From positions 6,705,524-6,769,523 of the forward strand of contig OZ025277.1 in the NCBI GenBank assembly GCA_964019165.1: 64,000 bases of DNA. Reading direction: 5' to 3'. The DNA is from Mastigias papua (Eukaryota > Cnidaria > Scyphozoa > Rhizostomeae > Mastigiidae). Position 1 is the stretch's first letter, and the number at the start of each line of letters is the position of its first letter. The notes beneath the pieces were generated by a model. It was given only the letters and a program-made list of their open reading frames with translations, searched no databases and had not been told where the DNA came from. Of the stretch, positions 22,560 to 33,149 are shown piece after piece. A program made the translations under genes and the position numbers.

Positions 22560-25380
22560 AAAGTATGGAAGGCTGAAGTTTGTGTAAATGGTAAACAAAG
22601 GTCAGTTTAAACTAGATTCTGGAGTAGATATATCAGTAATACCATTTTCTCTATTTCAAAAGCTGGATAAGAACAGGTGTCAAAACCTTGAAAGAAGTAG
22701 CAAAACATTACTTGGCCCTTGCGATTACAAAATGGTCTAACTCAAAATGCTAAAATGCAAATTTTGAACAAGTATCCAAATTTTTTTGAAGGACTGGATG
22801 AACTAAATGGTGAATATAATATTCTGATTAAATCCAATGCAGAACCTTATGCATTGAATGTGCCAAGAAAAGTTCCTTTACCTCTTTCAGATAAGACAAA
22901 AAAGAGCTAGATAAAATGCTTGATATGGGAGTAATTTCTTAAGTTAATGGTCATACTCCATGGTGTGCTCCCATGGTCGTTACTCCAAAATCCAAAGGTG
23001 AAGTTATAATTTGTGTTGATCTTACCAAATTAAATGAATCTGTGTTAAGAGAAGTACATCCTCTTCCCTCACTTGATTATACACTTGCTAAATTTGGTGA
23101 AGTGAAAATCTTTTCAAAGATGGATGCAAATAATGTATTCCGGCAGAGAAAATTACCAAAATTGTGTTGATTATTAACTGCATTTTACTACACCCTAGGG
23201 AAGATTTTCTTTTACTTCACTTCCTTGCGGTACTTCAACAGGTAGTTGACAATTTCAAAAATGCATGAATGAACTTCTAGTGGGATTACAAGGAGTTGAA
23301 GTTAAAATTGATGACATAATAGCTTATGGCACTGATGAACTAGAGCATAACAAATGACTAGATAATGTACTACAAAGATTATTGCAAGCAATACCACTCT
23401 CAACAAACCGAAGTGTGAATTTGGAGTTACTTGTTACAATTTTAGGTCATATTGTTTCATTTGAGGGTATTACTCTAGACTCCTCTAAACTCAAAGCTAT
23501 TGTTTCCTTGCCAAAACCCAACAATGTTAAGGAGTTGAGATCATTTTTGGGCATGGTAAACCAAATGAACAAATATACAAGTCACTTAGCTTTGATAACA
23601 AAACTCCTGAGATATCTTTTGTGCAAAGAAAATAAGTGGACATGGGGACATAATCAAGAGAAATTGTTTTCAGATATAAAGCATTGTCTTGTATCTTCAC
23701 CAGTTTTAGCTCTCTATGATCCTAATGGAGAAATAAAGATAAATGTGGTTGCACCATATTTGGAATTGGAGGAATCCTACTACAAAAACAGGATGAAGAG
23801 TCTGGAAACCAGTTTCTTATATGTCACGTGCATTGTCAGAAGCAGAAAGTCAATACATTTGAATTGAGAAGGAGTGTCTCGCCTTCACATTGAAGTGTGA
23901 AAGATCCAGTGATTACACTCTTGGCAAACCAATTATTGGTGAAACAGATCATAAACCACTGGTGCCTCTTTTAATGAAATATACACTTGAGCAAGTTCCA
24001 CCACAAATACAGAGATTCAGGGTGAGACTAATTTGTTTCAACATATGAGAAATTAACCATGTGCCAGGGAAAGAAATGTATATGTCAGGCATGTTGTCAA
24101 GGCAGTTGCCAGTTGAAAGTGCAAAAAATCCATGATTGATGATGAAGAAATGGTGCATTTTCTTGAGATTATTATCAACTCAGTGTCAGATGTTAAATAG
24201 CAAAAGATCATTGCTGCATATGCAGAAGATGCTGTATGCTCCAGAATTAAAGAATACATTCTAGAAGGATGGCCAGATAAATATCAAATGCCTGATTCAT
24301 TGAAGCTTTTCTGGAATTTTAGGAGTGAGCTTTCTGTTCTGAGAAACCTCATTCTTAAATCATCCAGAATTCAAATACCATCATGATTAAGATTATAAAT
24401 ATTGGAAAAAATACACCAAGGGCATCATAAAATGTAGAGGCCTGGTATACATTAAGGACATGATACAGAGTTGTAGGGTTTGTTTGGACATAAGGTTAAT
24501 CCACCTGAACCTCTGATCCCCTCAATATTTCCTGAGAGACCTTGGCAAGAAATTGGAATAGATTTCTTCTATTCCAAGGGAAGGGATTATTTGTTAATTA
24601 TTGATTATTTCTGATGATCCATTGAAGTTTTAGCTATGCAGAAGTCAAAGAAAGCTGATGCTATTATTTATGCACTGAAAGAAACATTTGTCAGATAGGG
24701 AACTCCAGAAAGAGTGAGATCTGATAATGGACCTCCATTTGATTGTGCGGAGTTTACACATTTTGCAAAGCAGTGGGACATTGAGCTTCTACCAAGTAGT
24801 CCAAGATATCCACAATACAATGGAGAAGTTGAAAGAGCAGTTCAAACTATCAAAAGTATTCTAAAGAAAGAGAAAGAACTACACAAAAGTATTCTAAAGA
24901 AAGAGAAAGAACTACACAAAGCATTGTAGTCATACAGGACAGCACCTTTGCACAGTGGCTATTCACCAGCTGAACTGTTGATGGGTAGAAGGTTATGCAG
25001 TACTGTTCCACATTTCATGAATACCTTATTCCCAGATGGCCTGACATGGACAAATTGACAGAAAATGAGAATATACAAATGATACAATAACAACAATATC
25101 ACAATACCAGACATAGAGCAAGGTTGCTACCTCAATAATCAGCAGGAGCATCAGTAGCAATAGCAACATATGATGAAAAAGGCATCGTGCAGAAGAAATC
25201 AAATAGTCCACAACAATATGTAGTTTGGACACCAACATCTACCTTGAGAAGATATAGAGTAAATTTAATTCCATTGCCAGAGACCAGTCAGTCACACTCA
25301 ACACAAGTGTCTAAAGTTCGCAAAGAAGCTCTTGCTGATACAAGAACATTTGAATAAGACCAGCCTCCTTTGAACATGTC
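22560..25380 (+). pseudogene. gypsy pol: protease, RT, RNase H, integrase
   Basis: Protease: KLDSGVDISVIPFSLFQKL near 22610, with DSG as active site. RT: VDLTKLNESVLREVHPLPSL near 23010; the polymerase site reads VKIDDIIA near 23300. RNase H junction: LGHIVSFEGITLDSSKLKAI near 23450. Integrase DDE residues: Asp in EIGIDFFYSKGRDYLL near 24555, Asp in RSDNGPPF near 24718 and Glu in PQYNGEVERAVQTIK near 24820. A 33-bp segment coding SILKKEKELHK is tandemly duplicated at 24853-24918. Frames are broken by many stops. The C-terminal tail ends near 25380. Confidence 0.87.
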
Positions 25381-25489
25381 ACGACCAAGGAGAACACTTA
25401 AACCATCACTAGACATGCGCGAGAGCCTAGAAAACAATATTTAATAATATTTAACAAATATTGTTTCCTTTTAAACAAAGGGAGGTTAT

Positions 25490-25666
25490 TGTGTTATGGT
25501 AAATTTGCATGCTGTTGTACTTTATATATTCTCATAGGTGTGTGTCTTACGCTGTGCGTGGAAGTGTGCAACCTGTTTATCATGTATTTAAGCACTGTTA
25601 AGTTGTTTACTAGTGATTAGGAATTACAAATTAGTACCGAAGTTATCTATGAAGCTAACTAACTCA
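25490..25666 (+). repeat. gypsy 3' LTR
   Basis: Begins TGTGTTATGGTAAATTTGCA right after the purine tract and ends TAACTCA. Partner of 21381-21556. Confidence 0.85.
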
Positions 25667-25990
25667 AGATATATACATTACACACTGTGGAAAATCATAA
25701 CAACAGCAAGTTAATGAAGCAAATATGATAGAAATGCCGATGATAGGGACGTGGGTCACAATGGATTCAATCCAACATTCAGGCAACATTGTCAATGTGA
25801 CAAACTAACAATTGTTTAATCTAGATAAGTAGTGTCAGAGACGAAACAATTGTAGAACAAAAACGATCTCAAAAAGTATATTATTTCTTTGTACTATATG
25901 TCTTCTTTCGCTGAAATATCGAACAATGGGAATTCAAGATAAAACATATGTTGAAAATTGCCTACACAGCTTGTAGGCCTACACTAATAC
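25667..25990. other. intron 1 sequence beside MAP4K exon 1
   Basis: Between the gypsy 3' LTR and the exon 1 donor. There is no recognisable feature beyond the splice site. Confidence 0.6.
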
Positions 25991-26095
25991 CTTGTAAACC
26001 TCCCCATATGTGCCACTGCCAATTTTTTGCACCAGCTCAAAATCATTTTCAGGGTTTCTATGATGAATATTTGCTCTTACATGCTCTGAACTCAT
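25991..26095 (-). CDS. MAP4K: MAP4K (MAP4K3/5-like) coding exon 1: start codon and glycine-rich loop
   Basis: Thirty-five codons on the minus strand. An in-frame TGA lies 18 nt upstream of the ATG (26111-26113), so the start is well supported. The exon ends in GEVYK, followed by the donor GTATTA. The peptide carries RNPENDFELVQKIGSGTYGE, whose GSGTYG is the nucleotide-binding loop of a Ser/Thr kinase (residues about 26-31). The RNPxxDFELxQxIGSGTYG signature is typical of germinal-centre-kinase MAP4Ks (MAP4K3/5 branch), which activate MAP3Ks upstream of JNK and take part in nutrient and stress signalling. The exon ends in phase 0 just after GEVYK, where I expect the family boundary. The next exon is 12.3 kb away. 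I am confident of the MAP4K call, but the exact paralogue is inferred. Confidence 0.93.
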
Positions 26096-26714
26096 TGTGA
26101 GCTTACTACTTCAGTCAACAGACTTTTTCCTTTGTATCGATCCTTCAGGCAATTGAATTCAGAGATTGAGGCAAATGTGCTGGAATATTTAAAAGTATGA
26201 CCTCCTCTATCCAATATCCATGCCACAGTATGAATTAAAACTTTGCCTTTGTCTTGAAACCAGAAATAACGCTAATTTGAATTTCGGTTTATCACTTGTG
26301 TCACAGTCGCCTTCTGCAAACTTTTGTTCAAGGAAGTAGGCCTGATTAACCACAGGGATCGAAAGAGCAGATAATGTTGTTGAACTACAACAGCAACACA
26401 AAAATAAGGAGTAAACATATCTTGTTTGAGACGAAGGCTGAAGGGGGATGACGGAACATATAGGAACATGCAACCAAGGTTACTATAATCAAAGACAAAA
26501 GTAAAAGTAGAACTCTAACAATCCCCTATAGTCAGGCACTTAGGTTATGATGCATGTGCTCTAAAGATCAGGAGTTTTGTGCTAGGCTAGTGGATCTGGC
26601 AGGCTGGCTGCGGGATAGGGGATATGAGGAATCTTACCACCTAATAGGATGGCTAGCAGTTTCTACGATCTATTTTTCGCTGCTTGGATGTGCATGAAGA
26701 TAAGGAACATTAAG
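26096..26714 (-). promoter_or_regulatory. MAP4K 5' untranslated and presumed promoter region
   Basis: Lies immediately upstream of the MAP4K start codon on the minus strand. It has an in-frame TGA at 26111-26113 and no recognisable coding sequence. I cannot point to a TATA box or an initiator. The call rests on position only, and an upstream non-coding exon is possible. Confidence 0.4.
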
Positions 26715-27310
26715 ACGGGACATGCGCATACTCAATGGGTTTCTCAAAGCATCAAGAATTTGATGCGAGAGAGAGACCGTATAAAGAGAAGGGGTGAAAG
26801 AGATCCAGCGCTATAGCCAAGAAATAAACAGCTTCGAAGTAAAGTAACTACATAACTCAAAAAAGTTGTTGAATCGCACTACAGTAATTGAATAGATAAG
26901 AACTCAACCAATCCGAAGGAAATGTGGAAAGCAATAAACAAGGTCCTAGACAAGGACCAAAATCATAGTCCTCCCTTATCAATTATTCACAAAGGTCAGC
27001 GTGTTGACAAACTTAATGAAATTACAGAGGCATTCAACAGGCACTTTATTTCCACCGGTCAAGACCTAGCTGCAAATAATGAGACTACGCAGAAGCAGTC
27101 TGTTACAACATCAGCAGTGATATTCAATCAGTCCAGTTTATGAAGCAACATAAAACTGGCAGTTATCTCTTTTATATGCCGTGCTATTAGAGAGGATATA
27201 AAGAGATTTCTATCTTCCCCACATCAAACGCCCGAATGTCGCTCTGTTATTGACGATCGGGAAATAGAAATCATTAGAAATCATTACTGTTCCTAGTGAA
27301 CTTTCCAATT
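26715..27310 (+). pseudogene. LINE segment between endonuclease and reverse transcriptase
   Basis: Plus-strand frames read QWVSQSIKNLMRERDRIKRR, then NSTNPKEMWKAINKVLDKDQ, and VDKLNEITEAFNRHFISTGQ. This arginine/lysine-rich helix, W-[KR]-xIN and FNxHF series is characteristic of the linker between the AP endonuclease and RT domains in CR1/jockey LINEs. Neither domain follows. The fragment ends in a stop near 27142 with degraded continuation to about 27310. Confidence 0.7.
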
Positions 27311-27789
27311 TCAAGCATTAAGTTGATATGTAAAGTCAGCATAGGTTCTTTAACAGCACCATCGTATCCTCTGTACTTGGACGTCGTCTCAAATTCAATA
27401 CTCTAGTAAATTTCTCCTTATATATCTCTTCGGCAACGCAGCAATAAACTCTGTAAACTCCGTACCGTTAACCGACAATTGATGCCATCCATACGGTAGT
27501 CGGCGTGAAGTTTTCGCAAACGAGACAATAAAACAACAGCAACAAGATATTCCAGTATCAATATCAAAGTGTATACCTGAACAAATTAGAGCTAAGTCAA
27601 CGTTGATAGTCAAACACCACTGGCATTGTTCTTTGAGTATACGGTCCCAACGAGCCTAGGAACATGTTTTCTCCGAATGGTTCCCGTGCCATAAATACCG
27701 AAGAATATTCATTGTCAACTGAAGATCCATGTGCAAGTTCTAAATTTTGGCTGTTTTTAAGCTGGATACTTATCATCTCATATGAAAAC

Positions 27790-28565
27790 ACCTGCCTTGG
27801 GTATTCGGGTAAATTAACGTTAAATATCCTAGCTTGGAAACAGGTTGGTTGTCCGAGGGAATACTATGATAGTATGTTAGGTGGCTGTCGTGTTCGTTGA
27901 GGTCGATATTGAGGCATGGCTTGTTCACTTAGTGGTGATGTTGTTCCCATAGCATGTTCATTAGACGTACCTGGCGCTGCCACCACTTCTCTAGCTGTAG
28001 ACTGTATAGTACCAGATGTGTCCGACTGGCAAACGCCAGATGCCAGTGAAGAAGGATCAAGCTGTTTAATTATTCTGTCCTCCGGATGTGGGCTGAATCT
28101 AGGATGATCAAGGTCCGGTATCACTGAGGTATCTGCCTCATTAGGTCTATCCTGGCCAGATTTGTCTTATGCAGCCACCACTGAAGCAGTATTATGTCTT
28201 TGTGAAGTAGGCTGTAGGTCTTGGTTGGATTCACTGGGTAAATAAAGTCAAGGAAGTAGCAGACTACGTTGTAATGTACGTCTTCGACCGCTCCAATCTT
28301 CACGTTCTGCTTCATAAACTGCTCCTGTTGGTTCTATTCGAAGTACAACAACACATACACTGTCTTCCCAAAATTATCTGAGCTTTCCAGGACTTCCTTA
28401 TTCTGACGACGGCTTAACCAATGTTCTATCACCTTGCTCAAGACTTAAACTCATTGCTTTCTGATTATAAGCTTCACGACCTCGTTTTATGCATTTTCCT
28501 GACTTTTCAGCTGCACTTTTGTATGCCTACTCCATCACGAGAGGATTGTAGCAGATTTAGTCAAG
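27790..28565 (-). pseudogene. gypsy integrase C-terminal tail
   Basis: Reading on the minus strand: IKRGREAYNQKAMSLSLEQG then DRTLVK, a GSPGKLR-FWED segment, CVVVLRIEPTGAVYEAERED and RRRTLQRSLLLP, followed by an acidic, proline-rich tail ending YRPQRTRQPPNILS. This series (LxxGDRVLVK, GPGKLRxxWED, VYEV, LHRNLLLP, RxxRxPP) is the C-terminal part of vertebrate- and invertebrate-type gypsy integrases. Frame changes and stops occur. Downstream (27395-27790) may be its LTR, but no partner is found. Confidence 0.7.
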
Positions 28566-28868
28566 TTAATAATTGCTTGTGATATTTGTGCCTTGATTTG
28601 GTTGGTTCGGAGGTTGCTTGTACCACAATGAAGAATGATGCCTTTCGGTTTCTGATTGATTCTTGGTTGTCAATAGCTATGCATGTCTTCTACACTTGCA
28701 CCTGAGAAGCTTGTAATGATTGTGGTCTCATGTGCACTACATCTCCTCTTTAGTCGCCATCCTTGTACGTTTATTATTAACGAATTCTCGATGACAACTG
28801 TTGTGAGCCTTCCTGTATTATGTTCCTTGAAATTTTCTATCTCATATATTTTCTCATTGTTCTCTTCT

Positions 28869-29535
28869 TCATGCTATTATCATGCTATCATTATTTCCAA
28901 TACCTTTAAATCGTAGTTGCTTTTGGTGTTGTTCATGCTCGGGGATTTTGTCTGGCAATTCTTTTTTTTGCAGTGGTTCTCGAATGCTGTTTTTGCTGTT
29001 GCTTTTGCTGTTGTTGTTGTTTTTGCTATTATTATTATTGTTGTTGTTGTTGCAGTAGGGTTCTGGCTTGTCTCGCACTTAGTTTGCTAGAAGACCCGTT
29101 TGGTTACTATCTCTGTTAGGGATTGTTTTTTCACAAACAATATTTGGACTATTGAATTCTGAGTTTTTTTCTGCATGTTTGGTCGCTAGATGCTCTTCAT
29201 ACCGTTTTCTTGTTGTTTTCTTATAGGCTTCCATTTCAGACTTCAAGCCAGGGGCTACTTTAACTTGACCAATCTCAGGACTCAGAGGTTGGTTGGTAAC
29301 TACACTTCTGTCCTGCATTCACCAGTAGCCATTGCTGTTTTGTATAATTTCCATGAGCATGAACATTTGCTTCTGTTTCTTTGACAGTTGAATTAAGAAT
29401 TGTTGCCAACTCTTTCATCCTTGTGATCTTATGTTTAATGTCATCATTCAGAGCGTTGATTGTATTTCTGAGCCTGCAGGTTAGATTTCTTTCATCACAT
29501 AGCATTTCTGCATGACTGTTTAACATGTCTGCCAT
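28869..29535 (-). other. unrecognised frames with poly-Asn/Ser tract
   Basis: Two overlapping minus-strand frames (29275-29535, 86 codons, coiled-coil-like ERNLTCRLRNTINALNDDIK; 29079-29318, 79 codons) precede a third (28869-29078) with a run of asparagine codons. The DNA here is rich in TTG/TTA/CTG triplets (28975-29056). It may be a degraded protein of a mobile element. I do not recognise it. The rest of 28566-29650 shows nothing else. Confidence 0.25.
28975..29056. repeat. trinucleotide repeat (TTG/TTA)n
   Basis: A run of TTGTTGTTG, CTATTATTATTATTG and related triplets of about 80 bp. Confidence 0.9.
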
Positions 29536-29654
29536 ATATAGACAGTAAGTAGATTTATATTCTCGAAATTACAGCTGGCTGTGAGACTAACTTAGAAGTG
29601 AATGCGGAGCACGAGAGAAAGCAAAATATCGGTCTCTTGTGACAAATCTTCATT

Positions 29655-29765
29655 TTGTCATTTCATTTTCATATAATTTAAGGAGGGTGGCCCTTCAGCT
29701 AACGCTGGTTTTCAAGGGGCCCTCCATAAATCTCAATCTTAAAACCCATCTTAAATCTAAATATA
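29655..29765 (-). mobile_element. LINE 3' terminus (same family as 18288-18500)
   Basis: Contains ATAATTTAAGGAGGGTGGCC and the complementary GGGCCCTCC hairpin partner, next to an ATTTCATTTTCAT tail. On the minus strand this is a LINE 3' end with stem-loop and ATGAAA-type tail. No coding part is retained. The flank 29766-30256 is AT-rich and unremarkable. Confidence 0.75.
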
Positions 29766-31414
29766 CAGAAGTTAAGTTTGCCAATCTCCCTATCACTTCT
29801 CTTTAGCTGTTGATAACAGGCACCCGCGCTATCTAATTCCGAAACTCTGCACAACTTAGTATATCTTCCACTAAAGGAACAAACTCCAGAAGAGTCCCGA
29901 AATCCTTACTTTTTTAATAGTCCCTTACATCATTTGCGTTAGGTTTTAATTGTTATTCTGCTTCTTACTCTAGCTATTAATAGTGAGACAGACGGGTATA
30001 TCTTTGTACGTGTCCAGAGCATCAACAAATTTTCGCCATAAGTAATTAATTCTTCCACGCAAGTTTTAGTCAACGGTTTGTTTCATTTTTTATTTTATTT
30101 TACACCTGCAGTCAATACAAAATACAATACAATATACAATATACAATACCAAAATTTTACAAACAAAAACGATGCTACTGGGAGTATGACAGGCATAACT
30201 ACCCAATGGCCATTTAACAAAAAATAATACAGATGATACAAATAATACAAATGCCACACAGTGGGCCCAGGGGTGGTAATTTGGACAAAAATGACTATCA
30301 AAGGATCAACACAAAATTTATATTTCTGAAAACTAGAAAGAATTTCTGATTCAATGCAACAAGAATCAGCTGAATATCATTTCTATAAGAAAAGTTGTGT
30401 CAACTTAAAATTCAGAATATGTATAGAATCTAACGATAAGTAAAGATTTCAAACAGTTCAATAATGATTTCAGTATATTGTGAAAATACCTGTAAGAATA
30501 ACAGTGTTTCACAAATTTCCATTCACATAACCCATTTCTGACAACATATGTTTATTGCTATTATAAAAACCACAATATTTGACAGTTCAGCCCGTCCTTA
30601 GCTCATTTTGGGTTTCTTTCAAAAGAGTTGGGTGCTCAGGATATTCAATATTGTGGTATCCAATTCACGAAAAATTCGTATTTATCCTCAAATTGCACCA
30701 TGAAGATGGGTTCTGGACATATATAAACAATATATATTCTGAACCATTGATCAATGTGCTATAGGAATCAATAATTCATATATTATAACCAAATCCGGTT
30801 TTAGAGCAATGCAATAAAATTGCAGGAACATAGAACCAATTTCGGCGATCAAGCAAATTTTTCGCAACTGTGTTGCTTCCCTCAATACAGGGTATGTCTT
30901 ATTCCAACAAAACAATAACTTTCCTAAGTCAGAGGAAGTGGGTCACTTTGACCACAGATCATGCGTCAGCCTAGTTTTTAGATAAATTAGATCCTTAGTG
31001 TCCTAGGTCTGGTCCGATTTTTAGAGCCGAACGGCCCAAAATAACAATATTTTTGCATAAATCCTCAAAAATTTGTTATTATCCTCAAATTGCACCCAAG
31101 AAATGGATTCTGGACAGGTGTTAAATTTATAGATACTGCTTCCCTGATGTATATGCTATAAGAATCAATATTTTATAGAGTATAGTCAAATCTGAATTTA
31201 GAGCGATGCAACAACAATTCTAGGGACGTAGAACCAATTTTGGCGATCAGGCGAGTTTTCCGCAACTGTCAGCCTACTCTCAATACAGAACATACTGATC
31301 ATAGACCATGTAGATATATGCCTATTTTTTGAATAAATTGGACAAAGTAATATTGGTCATGTGTCATGCAAGAAACAAAGAAGCGGACATCTACATTTCT
31401 GCATAAAATTGAAA

Positions 31415-31702
31415 TCACATAAAAAACTCCTCAAGACCATAGACTGCAAACTGATGTGCATCATGAGTCCGTACTGTCTGATCTATGGATTTACAAACTG
31501 TGCACAGTTTTCTCTCAAAATACTCTGATGTAATGCGGATCAAATATGGATTAGTTCTTTCTAATGAACGGTGGTGCACATCTTCAATTTGATAATTATT
31601 ATTGCATTTTCTGCTGAGGCGTTCTGGGTAGTTGCGTATACCTTTATTAGTTGCCACTAGACCTTCTTCAGAACACCAACCTATACTTTTCCCACCATTC
31701 AT
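31415..31702 (-). pseudogene. Transib/RAG1-like transposase C-terminal fragment
   Basis: A 95-codon minus-strand frame begins NGGKSIGWCSEEGLVATNKG and continues IRNYPERLSRK and IEDVHHRSLER. It aligns without gaps to the SIGxxxSEGNExxNK region of RAG1 and to the SEExxExxNK block of Transib transposases, which surrounds the third acidic residue of the DDE triad. Here that position is Val (SEEGLV), so the catalytic Glu is lost. After it comes a short CTVCK-containing tail. The N-terminal part with the two aspartates is not recognisable upstream, where a PLE fragment has inserted. Alignment was made by eye from memory. Confidence 0.6.
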
Positions 31703-31856
31703 TTCAATTAATTTGTGATGTATCAGCTATAGAATCAGGGGTGCTATTGTGCAAAATAACAGAAGAAAATTTTGATTGAACAGCTGAAGAAAAACTTGGA
31801 TAATTTTCTGTAATTAAACTAAATTCTGGCTCCATTACAGATGAACCTTTGAAAAG

Positions 31857-31952
31857 CCTGTTGGTACTACAGAACTCCACTATAGCACGAAAAAGCGGCA
31901 CCATGTTTTAGGCATACTGAAAAGCTTTTCTTTGTCCGACACTCTTCAGATG
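31857..31952 (-). mobile_element. short PLE terminal fragment inside Transib copy 1
   Basis: Reads CCTGTTGGTACTACAGAAC and then CACGAAAAAGCGG, the same end as at 62900-62963 on the other strand, and stops within the hammerhead-like block (CTGAAGA and GTGTCGGAC present, GAAA replaced by AAAG). It is a nested, truncated insertion. Confidence 0.75.
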
Positions 31953-33149
31953 AATTTTTCTCAAATGCATCAACTTACAGTAAGATTTCATTGCCACTTA
32001 TTGGTACTAGCTCTACTAGCTCTGCCAATGTCAATCATTCACGTTATTCCTCTTGTACTTGCGAATTGCATAATTAAGTTCACTTCACCAATCTGGTTCT
32101 AAATTACAGGTAGGAGGTAAATTGACAGTTCACTATGGCATAATATTTCCTGTTTGATGACTTCCCCCCTCTCTTTTCAATCAGAGAGAATAATTCAAAT
32201 AGTTGTTTCCCTGTAAACTCAATAGCTTCCATTTTCAATATTCAAAATTTATCTCAGTCATAATTACCATTTGCACTAGTTCGTACCAAAGTCATTTTTA
32301 TCTCCACGCATTGTCATATAAAATTATTGCTTTAACTTTTTGAGATTCTGTTGTTAAGGAAAGCAGAGTCTTCTCATTACAGCTCAATTTGTTGGCCTAA
32401 GCTCAGCGAAGCAATGGCTTTTTCTTTGATGTCGTTCTTCATTACAAATCGATCGATACAATCGAAAATGGCGCTAGATTTTTCTTCGAAGTCCTTGCAT
32501 TTCACAACTATTTCCGTTGCTTGCTTTGACGGTGGCATGTAAAGTTTTAAACCTTTTTTACTTCGGTACCTCAAGTGCAAGGTTCGTGAGCTTCGCGCAA
32601 TACTCTTATACGTTTACGTAGTAGGATTTTTATATTATCATTTTCTACTTGGTGCCATAAGGAAAGTTCCATAAAACAGTTTGCTTGACTGAATATGTAT
32701 GAGATTAACAGTCGATACTACCTTTTCAATATCAATTACGACATTTACCGTTAAATGCAGACCTTTTCATCACGGGTTCTTTCCTTTGTCCGTAAACCCA
32801 GTTGGGGCAGTAAGTGTCTAGTAGGGTACTCTTACCCAAATACCCCTTCATTTGGGTAGTAAAAAGAATCATACTTTTTCAGTGAATCTTGTTTAAGAAT
32901 ACAATTAGAATGAGGAGTCATACTCCCTCATACGACAAAAATTGACCAAGTTATACCTAAATTACCACATAATCGCATTCTGGGCCCACTGTGTGCCAAG
33001 GACTACACCAAAATCCTAGTAGCTCCTCATTAGAGAGTGAATGTTTTTCAGAAAATCTTAGAAGATAAAAATCTAGGATGAATCAAAAGGAAGATAGTAG
33101 ATTTTGCTATAATCCTTGGCAAAATAGATACATAGAAGAACAATAACAT

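Larger units (their letters stand above)
21381..25666 (+). mobile_element. complete but decayed gypsy LTR retrotransposon
   Basis: Two LTRs of about 176 bp (21381-21556, 25490-25666) flank gag and pol in the order gag, protease, reverse transcriptase, RNase H, integrase, which is the Metaviridae (Ty3/gypsy) order. A purine-rich tract AAACAAAGGGAGG precedes the 3' LTR. The LTRs differ at about twenty positions and no clean target duplication is seen, and all frames carry stops, so the element is old. It lies within MAP4K intron 1, in the opposite orientation to the gene and 324 bp from exon 1. The overall unit is clear; the precise LTR edges are inferred from TG...CA. Confidence 0.9.
30257..32993. 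mobile_element. Transib-like DNA transposon, copy 1
   Basis: The left end is CACAGTGGGCCCAGGGG and the right end, reverse complemented, is CACAGTGGGCCCAGAATG. The 5 bp outside both ends are TGCCA (30252-30256 and 32994-32998). Termini beginning CAC(A/T)(A/G)TG with a 5-bp target duplication are diagnostic for Transib, whose transposase is related to RAG1 and whose heptamer equals that of antigen-receptor recombination signals. A nonamer-like ACAAAAATG lies 21 nt inside the left heptamer. Inside are a RAG1/Transib-like C-terminal fragment (31415-31702, minus), a two-copy 220-bp repeat at 398-bp spacing (30670-31290), and an inserted PLE fragment (31857-31952). It is not active in this state. 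Confidence 0.8.
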
